From contig JBFWTJ010000056.1 in assembly GCA_050247895.1 (NCBI GenBank), forward strand, positions 1 through 16,072: a stretch of DNA of 16,072 bases. Direction: 5' to 3'. Position 1 is the first letter of the stretch. Every line of letters starts with the position of its first letter. The notes below the pieces were generated by a model. The model had not been told where the DNA came from. It did not search any database and saw only the letters and a program-made list of their open reading frames with translations. Below, one piece after another: positions 7,849 to 13,022 of the stretch. This DNA is from CAVPEW01 sp050247895 (GTDB lineage: Bacteria; Actinomycetota; Acidimicrobiia; Acidimicrobiales; VFJN01). Position numbers and translations under genes: made by a program.

Positions 7849-8220
7849 ATGCTGCTGTCGGTCGACCCGTCCCTACCGCTGCCGGTCTACGAGCAGATCT
7901 GCGAGCAGATCCGGCGGATGGTCGCGGCCGGGACCCTGCGCCCGGGCCACCGCCTCCCCACCATCCGCCAGCTCGCCACCGACCTGGGCCTGGCCAAGGG
8001 CACCGTGGCCCGGGCCTACGAGCTGCTCGAGTCCGACTCGATCATCGCCACCCGCGGCCGGCAGGGCTCCTTCGTCGTCGACCCGCCCACCACGACGGCC
8101 GCCAACCGGACCGCGGCACTGGCCCGGGCGGCCGAGGGCCTGGTCGTGGTGGCCAAGCAATTGGGCGCCGACCTCGACGACGCGCACCGCTCGCTCGACC
8201 GGGCCTGGCGGCGCTTCTGA
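7849..8220 (+). CDS. GntR-family regulator, short YtrA-type
   Basis: DNA-binding regulator of 123 residues. A GntR winged helix occupies about 12-78: PVYEQICEQIRRMVAAGTLRPGHRLPTIRQLATDLGLAKGTVARAYELLESDSIIATRGRQGSFV. After it only a roughly 45-residue helical tail follows (ALARAAEGLVVVAKQLGADLDDAHRSLDRAW), which matches the YtrA subfamily, where a short tail makes the dimer. Larger effector domains (FadR, HutC or MocR type) are absent. YtrA-type regulators usually control an adjacent ABC exporter; none is next to this gene, so its target is unknown. No clear ribosome site precedes the ATG. The next gene starts 30 bases downstream on the same strand but probably has its own promoter. Confidence 0.88.
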   Translation: MLLSVDPSLPLPVYEQICEQIRRMVAAGTLRPGHRLPTIRQLATDLGLAKGTVARAYELLESDSIIATRGRQGSFVVDPPTTTAANRTAALARAAEGLVVVAKQLGADLDDAHRSLDRAWRRF

Positions 8221-8237
8221 GCCGCCGGGCCCCGTCG

Positions 8238-8243
8238 TAGCGT
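8238..8243 (+). promoter_or_regulatory. -10 box for a leaderless start
   Basis: TAGCGT fits the actinobacterial TANNNT -10 consensus and is followed by 7 bases (GGGAGGG) and the GTG start of the DUF1801 gene at 8251. Transcription starting at the GTG would give a leaderless message. The GGGAGGG touches the start codon and is too close to act as a normal ribosome site. Confidence 0.45.
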
Positions 8244-8250
8244 GGGAGGG

Positions 8251-8697
8251 GTGAGCGACGTCGACGCCGACCTGGAGCGCTTCCTGGAGGGGGTTGCCCC
8301 GGCCCGTCGGCAGCGCGACGCCCGGACGATGGTGGGCCTCATGGCCCGCGCCACCGGCCGGCCGCCGGTCCTGGTCGGGAGCATCGTCGGCTTCGGCTCC
8401 TACGACTACCGCTACCCGAGCGGACGCGAGGGGACCGGCCCGGCGGCGGCGTTCGCCCCCCGCCGCAACGCCCTGGTCGTCTACCTCGTCGACGGCATCG
8501 GCTCGCACGCCGAGGCGCTGGCCCGGCTCGGGCCGCACGAGACCGGCGTCGGCTGCGTCTACCTCGAGGACCTCGACGCCCTCGACCTCGCCGTGCTGGA
8601 GGAGATCGTCGCCCGTTCCTACGCCACCCTCACCGCGGGGACCTACACCCTGCGGGCCCGTGAGGGCGGCGAGCCGACCGACGACCCCACCCCCTGA
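8251..8697 (+). CDS. DUF1801 domain protein (second, distinct type)
   Basis: Protein of 148 residues carrying the DUF1801 signature in its classic form: RRQRDARTMVGLMARATGRPPVLVGSIVGFGSYDYRYPSGREGTGPAAAFAPRRNALVVYLVDG, then LGPHETGVGCVYLEDLDALDLAVLEEIVARSYATL. Biochemical role unknown. It differs clearly from the DUF1801 protein at 6736, which has the YdhG-like layout. The GTG at 8251 is preferred over the GTG at 8242 because it lies 7 bases after a TAGCGT -10 box and gives a typical N-terminus (SDVDADLERFLEGV). The last 55 bases overlap the end of the oppositely transcribed Doc gene. The stop is TGA at 8695-8697. Confidence 0.85.
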   Translation: MSDVDADLERFLEGVAPARRQRDARTMVGLMARATGRPPVLVGSIVGFGSYDYRYPSGREGTGPAAAFAPRRNALVVYLVDGIGSHAEALARLGPHETGVGCVYLEDLDALDLAVLEEIVARSYATLTAGTYTLRAREGGEPTDDPTP

Positions 8698-9098
8698 ACC
8701 TCACCGCCGCGACGTGCCGCCGTGCAGGGACTCGAGCGCACGGCGATGTCGTCGACCGTCGTCGTGGTCGAGGCCACCCTCATGACCAGCGCATGGACCT
8801 CGTCGTTGGTGGCGTCGACGACGCTCGCCTCGTTGAGCTCGAGGAAGACCGCCGTGCTCAGCCAACCCAGGCGCTTGTTGCCGTCGACCAGGGCGTGGTT
8901 CGCCACGACCGACTGGAGCAGCGCGGCGGCCTTGGCCCACACCGTCGGATAGGCGTCGTGACCCCCGATGGTCGTCTGCGGCCGAGCGACTGCGGACCCG
9001 AGCAGTCCGATGTCGCGCACCGGCGGCGGATCACCCAGCAGGCGTCGAGCCAGGTCGAGCACGTCGTCGAGGTCGATCAACTCGACCCGATCGGTCAC
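8643..9098 (-). CDS. doc: Doc/Fic-family toxin (death-on-curing)
   Basis: Toxin of a type II toxin-antitoxin pair, 151 residues. The active-site motif H68-A-L-V-D72-G-N74-K-R76 matches the Doc form H-x-F-x-D-x-N-K-R with Leu in place of Phe. Phage P1 Doc phosphorylates elongation factor Tu; the same activity here is an inference. Upstream features YPTVWAKAAALLQSVVANH and downstream LGWLSTAVFLELNEASVV fit the family. The GTG start overlaps the antitoxin stop (GTGA). P1 Doc is 126 residues. Here about 28 extra residues (from about 121, Arg/Gly/Ser/Pro-rich) form an unconserved-looking tail, and the last 18 or so codons lie antisense to the DUF1801 gene. Confidence 0.9.
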   Translation of the reverse strand: MTDRVELIDLDDVLDLARRLLGDPPPVRDIGLLGSAVARPQTTIGGHDAYPTVWAKAAALLQSVVANHALVDGNKRLGWLSTAVFLELNEASVVDATNDEVHALVMRVASTTTTVDDIAVRSSPCTAARRGGEVQGVGSSVGSPPSRARRV

Positions 9099-9298
9099 CG
9101 GCCCAGACGTTCGATGGCCTCGGCGTGCACGTCGAGGATCCTCGACGCGGCCCGGCCGACCCGTTCGCGGTGCGCGCTATGGGCGACGTAGTCGCGGATG
9201 GCCCGCCGGGCCACGTCCTGCATCGACACCCCTTCGGCCTCGGCCCGGTCGCGCAGCGCTCGCTGCTCGTCCTCGGTCAGCCGTAGGGTCATGGCCAC
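9095..9298 (-). CDS. Ribbon-helix-helix antitoxin (CopG-like), partner of Doc
   Basis: DNA-binding antitoxin of 67 residues. The N-terminal part, MTLRLTEDEQRALRDRAEAEGVSMQDVARRAIRDYV, is a ribbon-helix-helix fold: a beta strand (MTLRL) followed by two helices. The C-terminal part (AHSAHRERVGRAASRILDVHAEAIERLGR) is the probable toxin-neutralising tail. Three starts are possible: GTG 9301, GTG 9298 and ATG 9292. GTG 9298 is chosen because it gives the usual (M)AMTLRL opening and lies 6 bases after a TACCGT -10 box. The best-known Doc partner is Phd, a different fold, so this is an RHH-Doc hybrid pairing. The stop overlaps the toxin start, and the pair probably autoregulates through the palindrome upstream. 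Confidence 0.87.
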   Translation of the reverse strand: MAMTLRLTEDEQRALRDRAEAEGVSMQDVARRAIRDYVAHSAHRERVGRAASRILDVHAEAIERLGR

Positions 9299-9304
9299 CA
9301 CGGC

Positions 9305-9323
9305 ACGGTATCAGTCCGATACC
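9305..9323 (-). promoter_or_regulatory. Toxin-antitoxin promoter with palindromic operator
   Basis: GGTATC (9307-9312) and GATACC (9318-9323) form a perfect 6-bp inverted repeat around five bases. On the minus strand TACCGT (9305-9310), a TANNNT -10 candidate, overlaps one arm, and the antitoxin GTG follows 6 bases later. A dimeric ribbon-helix-helix protein binding here would block the promoter, the usual autoregulation of such modules. The structure is seen; the binding is inferred. Confidence 0.55.
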
Positions 9324-9402
9324 ACCGAGAGACCACGAACCGAACGCTCCGCCCCACAGCAACCTGCTCCGAGGTATTGCATGGTCGGCGGCGGACAGGC
9401 CG

Positions 9403-9419
9403 AAGAAGCCGTTTCGGCT
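9403..9419 (-). terminator. Probable tRNA terminator
   Basis: Read on the minus strand, AGCCG-AAA-CGGCT forms a 5-bp stem with a three-base loop, followed by TCTT. It lies 10 bases after the 3' end of the tRNA gene. Stem and tail are short, but the position is right. The wider GCCGAA...TTCGGC pairing over the same bases is an alternative fold. Confidence 0.45.
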
Positions 9420-9429
9420 CTGACCTGAG

Positions 9430-9503
9430 TGGAGGTGATGGGATTCGAACCCACGGCCTCTTCGATGCGACCGAAGCGCTCTAGCCAGCTGAGCTACACC
9501 CCC
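9430..9503 (-). tRNA. tRNA-Ala, anticodon CGC
   Basis: A 74-base cloverleaf on the minus strand: acceptor GGGGGTG paired with CACCTCC, D arm GCTC/GAGC with a nine-base loop, anticodon stem CTTCG/CGAAG with loop GTCGCAT, and T arm GTGGG-TTCGAAT-CCCAT. The anticodon CGC (9467-9469) follows the invariant T33 and reads GCG codons. The acceptor contains G3-U70, the identity mark of tRNA-Ala. CCA is not encoded. It lies 16 bases downstream of the translin-family gene on the same strand. Confidence 0.95.
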
Positions 9504-9519
9504 GCAGGGATCGGTCAGG

Positions 9520-10206
9520 CTAGCGCACGTCGCCTGCCGGACCGCCATCCAGCGAGCGCTCGATGGCCCGCTGGAGCCGGCTCTGCAGGGCGGTCGTGGT
9601 GACGTCGCCGCGGCTGCGCTCGAGCACGGCCCGCAGCGCGTCCAGCGTCCGGCGCAGGCCCCCGGTCAGCGCGTCCGGGTAGTCGATCGTGACGAGCGCG
9701 CCGTAGACCTCGTCCATCGCCGCGAGGAGGTCCTCGCCCCGCTCCAGGTCCCCCTCGCGCAGCCGGTCGAGCAGGTGGCGCCGCAGCTCGCTGGCCGCCT
9801 CGGCCAGGCCCTTCATCCACGAGGTCGGATCGACCATCAGCTCGCCGGCCGACAGCAGCGGCTCGCCCGACACCAGCGCCGCGGTCAGCCGGGCCTCCAC
9901 GACCTCCTTCTCGGCGTCGTGGAGGAAGCCGGCGTGGGCCACCGAGGGGTGCGGGGCGAGCACGTGCTGGGCCTCGCGCAGGGCACCCTCGGCCTCGGCC
10001 GCCAGGGCGCTCGCCGCCGACGGGTCGAGCCGGTGCACGGCACGGATCGACGAGCCTGCCGCACGGATGGCCCGGCGGCACGCCGGCAGCGCCTGCTCGC
10101 GCGCCGCGTGGGCCGAGTCGAGCGTGGCCCGGAGGGCGTCGACGTGGGCGGCGAGCTCGGCCCGGCGATCGGTGGGGATCCGGCCGATCGGGCGAGGGGA
10201 GGTCAA
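9520..10206 (-). CDS. Translin-family protein
   Basis: A 228-residue all-helical protein with the translin/TRAX pattern: RRAIRAAGSSIRAVHR (44-59), AGFLHDAEKEVVEARL (92-107), GLAEAASELRRHLLDRLREGDL (133-154), MDEVYGALVTIDYPDALTGGLRRTLDALRAVLERSRGD (164-201). Translin proteins form octameric barrels that bind RNA or single-stranded DNA; TRAX is an RNase. The TRAX catalytic ExxE pair is kept (E101, E104). The Asp after the Tyr of 'VYD' is Gly here (VYG), so nuclease activity is uncertain. Best known from eukaryotes and archaea. The 10206 start would be TTG with no clear ribosome site, so the start is tentative. It follows the SepX-like gene by 13 bases, suggesting one operon. Confidence 0.82.
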   Translation of the reverse strand: MTSPRPIGRIPTDRRAELAAHVDALRATLDSAHAAREQALPACRRAIRAAGSSIRAVHRLDPSAASALAAEAEGALREAQHVLAPHPSVAHAGFLHDAEKEVVEARLTAALVSGEPLLSAGELMVDPTSWMKGLAEAASELRRHLLDRLREGDLERGEDLLAAMDEVYGALVTIDYPDALTGGLRRTLDALRAVLERSRGDVTTTALQSRLQRAIERSLDGGPAGDVR

Positions 10207-10219
10207 CGGACCGGGCGGG

Positions 10220-10717
10220 TCAGTTGGTGGCGGAGCGGCGCAGCAGGCGCGGATCCACCGCAGCGGCCTGGCGCTGCGGCAGGTAGCGCACCTTCACGTC
10301 CCGCTCGGCCGTCTGCTGCTGGAGCTTGACCAGCATGGCCACGTAGCCGGCGAACAGGCCGTCGACCACCAGGTGGAGCATCCACACCACGCCGCCCATG
10401 GCCAGCGCGCCGAGGAAGGTCAGACCGACACCGGCCAGCAGGGTCAGGAAGATGTCCCGACGACGACGGCGGACCTCCGAGCGGCGCAGCGCCATCGGCG
10501 CACCCACCGGACGGGCGCTCGCCACCGCACGGGCCGGCGAGGACCAACCCGGGGCCCGGCGCTGGAAGCCGGGGGTGGCCCGCTCGAGGACGTGCAGCTG
10601 GTTGCGGAACCGGGCGATCGAGTCGCCGGGCTGACGCTCCCGGAGGCGTTGGATGGCCGGGGGCACCAGGACCACGGCCCAGATCACGGCGAGAATGCGA
10701 AGCAGCACAGCGGTCAC
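10220..10717 (-). CDS. Small membrane protein, SepX/GlpR-like
   Basis: Membrane protein of 165 residues with one N-terminal helix (about 4-21, WAVVLVPPAIQRLRER), a cytoplasmic linker (about 25-88) and a helical hairpin (about 89-108 and 110-130). The N-terminal pattern WxxxLVPxxxxRxR...DSIxxFxxxLxVLxR resembles actinobacterial SepX (Streptomyces) and GlpR (Corynebacterium; Rv0996 in Mycobacterium), divisome membrane proteins that sit near galU and a moeA-like gene. Both of those are also in this window. The linker is much shorter than in those relatives, so this would be a minimal form. Assignment rests on recalled pattern plus synteny, not on alignment. The GTG start has only a weak GGAG upstream. 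It is the first gene before the translin gene. Confidence 0.6.
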   Translation of the reverse strand: MTAVLLRILAVIWAVVLVPPAIQRLRERQPGDSIARFRNQLHVLERATPGFQRRAPGWSSPARAVASARPVGAPMALRRSEVRRRRRDIFLTLLAGVGLTFLGALAMGGVVWMLHLVVDGLFAGYVAMLVKLQQQTAERDVKVRYLPQRQAAAVDPRLLRRSATN

Positions 10718-11002
10718 GCTCCGTCACCTGCTCTTCGTTGCGTCAAGGACCGTAACCATGACGTCAGGCAACGTGGTGGATGCTCACGACGTGGGGCAAG
10801 TCCGGCGGATGTGTCGGTGGGTCGACGTTCGGGCGACTGCCAGCTGTCAACAGCGTTGCGACCAGCTGACGAACGTTACGGTTCTACTACGGGCCTCGAC
10901 ACATTGCCAGATGCCAGGTCAGGAATTGACCGGCCCGTCACACGTGGGGGCCCGGATCCGACCCGGGGCGCGCGGCCGGCCACGCCGCGCCGCCGTGCGG
11001 TG
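10718..11002. other. 285-base intergenic region between moaC and the SepX-like gene
   Basis: No supported gene was found. The middle (about 10740-10930) is the least GC-rich stretch of the window. It contains an 8-bp inverted pair, ACCGTAAC (10749-10756) and GTTACGGT (10875-10882), each carrying a TANNNT-like box (TACGGT) on opposite strands, and an 8-bp palindrome TGACGTCA (10759-10766). The minus-strand TACGGT could be the -10 of the SepX-like gene with a leader of about 25 bases. Next to moaC, GGCGCG (10967-10972) can pair with CGCGCC (10986-10991), a possible moaC terminator without a T-tract. Confidence 0.35.
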
Positions 11003-11509
11003 CTACAGCCCGTACTCCAGGTCGAGGTCGCTCGGGGTGCGCCGGTACGCCCCGGAGCGCCCGCCGGTCTTCTCCCACAGCGTCAGGTCGCCGATGACCA
11101 TCGACCGGTCGACCGACTTGCACATGTCGTAGATGGTCAGCGCGGCCACCGAGCAGGCCGTCATGGCCTCCATCTCGACCCCGGTCCGGTCGACCGTGTC
11201 GACGTGGGCCTCGACCTCGACGAAGTCGTCCTCGATCCGGAAGTTCACCAGGACCGAGCCGACCAGCAGCGGGTGGCACAAGGGGATGAGGTCGGACGCC
11301 CGCTTGGCCGCCTGGATGCCCGCCACCCGGGCCACCGCCAGCACGTCGCCCTTGCTGATCGCACCCCGGGCCACCAGCGACGTCGTGTCCCGGTGCATGT
11401 AGACCCGGGCCTTGGCCACCGCCCGGCGGTGCGTCGGCTCCTTCGGCGTCACGTCCACCATGCGGGCCCGGCCCAACGGATCGAGGTGCGTGAGGCCACG
11501 GTCAGACAT
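11003..11509 (-). CDS. moaC: Cyclic pyranopterin monophosphate synthase MoaC
   Basis: Acts with MoaA in the first step of molybdenum cofactor synthesis, converting the 3',8-cyclo-GTP made by MoaA to cyclic pyranopterin monophosphate. It has 168 residues, the usual length. Family marks are ARMVDVTPKEPTHRRAVA (15-32), KRASDLIPLCHPL (69-81), the active-site stretch GVEMEAMTACSVAALTIYDMCKSVD (110-134) and LWEKTGGRSG (144-153). The ATG at 11509 lies 7 bases after a TACACT -10 box, so the message is probably leaderless. The gene lies 50 bases downstream of moaA. All expected motifs are intact. Confidence 0.97.
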   Translation of the reverse strand: MSDRGLTHLDPLGRARMVDVTPKEPTHRRAVAKARVYMHRDTTSLVARGAISKGDVLAVARVAGIQAAKRASDLIPLCHPLLVGSVLVNFRIEDDFVEVEAHVDTVDRTGVEMEAMTACSVAALTIYDMCKSVDRSMVIGDLTLWEKTGGRSGAYRRTPSDLDLEYGL

Positions 11510-11516
11510 GGCCACG

Positions 11517-11522
11517 AGTGTA
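11517..11522 (-). promoter_or_regulatory. -10 box for leaderless moaC
   Basis: Minus-strand TACACT is a near-ideal TANNNT -10 element, followed by 7 bases (CGTGGCC) and the moaC ATG. No Shine-Dalgarno sequence fits between them, which supports a transcript starting at or next to the ATG, independent of read-through from moaA. No clear -35 box was found. Confidence 0.6.
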
Positions 11523-11559
11523 GGTCCTGGTCCCCGCCGTGGCCGGGGGCGCGCCCGGG

Positions 11560-12552
11560 TCAGCCGCCGATCTGGCTCATCGACCGGCGAGGCCGGACGA
11601 AGTCGACCCGGGTGATCCCGTGGCCGGCCCACTTGTCCTTCACGCAGCGCTCGATCACCTCGGCCAGGTCGTCGTCGGAGCCGCCCTCGCGCAGGACCGG
11701 ACGCAGGTCGACCTCGTCGACCGCGAACAGGCACGAGCGGAGCTGCCCGTCGGCGGTCAGGCGCAGGCGGTCGCAGTCGCCGCAGAAGGGTCGGGTCACG
11801 CTCGGGATCACGCCCACCTCGCCCTGCCCGTCCCGGTAGCGGAACCGCTCGGCGGGCTGGTGGCCCCGGGCCATCGCCTCGATCCCGAACTCGGCGTCGA
11901 GCGCGGCGACGATCTCCTGCTGGGGCACGACCAGGTCCCGGCGCCAGGTGCCCTCGGCGTCGAGCGGCATGAACTCGATGAACCGGACGGTCAGGCCCCG
12001 CTCCCGGCCGAAGCGGGCCAGGTCGACCACCTCGTCGTCGTTGGTCCCCCGCATCACCACCACGTTGACCTTCACCGGCGCGAACCCCGCGGCGAGCGCC
12101 GCGTCGATGCCCGCGACCACGTCGTCGAGCTGGTCCCGGCGGGTGAGCTCCACGAAGCGGTCGCGGCGCAGCGTGTCCAGCGAGACGTTGACCCGGCGCA
12201 GCCCGGCCCGGGCCAGCGCCGGGGCCACCAGCGGCAGGGTCACGCCGTTGGTCGTCATGGCCAGGTCCACGTCCAGCGCGGCCAGCCGCTCGACCAGGGA
12301 CGGCAGGTGGGCCCGCACCGTGGGCTCCCCACCGGTGAGGCGGACCGAGTCGAGCCCGTAGCGCTCCACCAGGAGCCGGGTGACCCGCTCGATCTCCTCG
12401 TAGGTCAGCAGCTCGGCCCGGGGGACCCAGCTCATGCCCTCCTCGGGCATGCAGTAGGTGCACCGGAAATTGCAGCGGTCGGTGACCGAGATCCGCAGGT
12501 CCCGGTGGACGCGGCCGAACCCGTCGACCAGCGGCGTCACGACCCGTCCCAC
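11560..12552 (-). CDS. moaA: GTP 3',8-cyclase MoaA
   Basis: Radical SAM enzyme, 330 residues, starting molybdenum cofactor synthesis by converting GTP to 3',8-cyclo-GTP. The N-terminal cluster motif CNFRCTYC gives C27, C31 and C34; the C-terminal cluster that binds substrate uses C257, C260 (CGDC) and C274 (LRSC). The SAM-binding motif RLTGGEPTVR (71-80) and the conserved C-terminal Gly-Gly tail (SQIGG), required for catalysis in the family, are present. The GTG at 12552 is chosen: it lies 6 bases after a TACATT -10 box and opens directly into LVDGFGRVHRDLRISVTDRC. The frame continues upstream to 12840, but that part is antisense to the Hsp20-like gene. MoaC follows downstream. Confidence 0.97.
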   Translation of the reverse strand: MGRVVTPLVDGFGRVHRDLRISVTDRCNFRCTYCMPEEGMSWVPRAELLTYEEIERVTRLLVERYGLDSVRLTGGEPTVRAHLPSLVERLAALDVDLAMTTNGVTLPLVAPALARAGLRRVNVSLDTLRRDRFVELTRRDQLDDVVAGIDAALAAGFAPVKVNVVVMRGTNDDEVVDLARFGRERGLTVRFIEFMPLDAEGTWRRDLVVPQQEIVAALDAEFGIEAMARGHQPAERFRYRDGQGEVGVIPSVTRPFCGDCDRLRLTADGQLRSCLFAVDEVDLRPVLREGGSDDDLAEVIERCVKDKWAGHGITRVDFVRPRRSMSQIGG

Positions 12553-12607
12553 GGGTCCAATGTAAGGAGGCGGCTTGGCCGACGCACGTGAGCGGTAGAG
12601 CTGGGCC
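12553..12607. promoter_or_regulatory. Compact divergent promoter, moaA / Hsp20-like
   Basis: Only 55 bases separate the two divergent start codons. Leftward, TACATT (12559-12564, minus strand) sits 6 bases before the moaA GTG. Rightward, TAGAGC (about 12596-12601) sits 6 bases before the ATG of the Hsp20-like gene, a poorer -10 match. Neither start has a well-placed ribosome site, so both genes look leaderless. Confidence 0.5.
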
Positions 12608-12997
12608 ATGACCGACGACCGACCCACCCACGCCCAGGTGCTCGACGCCACCGCGGCCACCGAGCGCGCCATGCGACCCCAGAAGGTCCCCGTCAACGTG
12701 TACGAGGCGCCCGGCGCGCTCGTCGTGCTGGCACCCCTCCCCGCGGTCACCGCCGAGGACGTGACCGTCGAGCTGCGCCCCGGCGTCCTGCGCTTCTGGG
12801 CCCAGCTCCGCAGCTCCGGACCCCGCGAGCTCCTCGTCAACGAGTGGGAGTACGGGGGCTACGAGCGCGAGGTCGACCTGCCCGACGGCTGGGGCGGGGG
12901 CGTCGAGGCGACCCTGGCCAACGGCCAGCTCGCCGTCCGCGTCCTGCCCGGCACCCTCTCCGAACCGGTCCGCATCAGGCCGACCAGCCACGGCTGA
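12608..12997 (+). CDS. Hsp20 / alpha-crystallin family protein
   Basis: Small heat-shock-like protein of 129 residues. After a polar N-arm (1-28) a single alpha-crystallin domain spans about 29-124: VPVNVYEAPGALVVLAPLPAVTAEDVTVELRPGVLRFWAQL, then NEWEYGGYEREVDLPDGWGGGVEATLANGQLAVRVLPG. The closing pattern 'A-x-L-x-N-G-x-L' is the family signature. Members act as ATP-independent chaperones that hold unfolding proteins. It is shorter than many bacterial Hsp20s (140-160) and lacks a clear C-terminal I-x-I motif (the end reads EPVRIRP). Transcribed apart from moaA and towards moeA, it has no obvious functional tie to either. Confidence 0.85.
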   Translation: MTDDRPTHAQVLDATAATERAMRPQKVPVNVYEAPGALVVLAPLPAVTAEDVTVELRPGVLRFWAQLRSSGPRELLVNEWEYGGYEREVDLPDGWGGGVEATLANGQLAVRVLPGTLSEPVRIRPTSHG

Positions 12998-13022
12998 CCT
13001 CGGGACGTCGGCTCCCGGCCCG

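Noticed and set aside
9395..9510. tRNA-Ala as the attachment site of an integrated element containing the toxin-antitoxin genes
   Set aside because: No repeat of the tRNA 3' end was found elsewhere in the window, and there is no integrase. The tRNA is complete.
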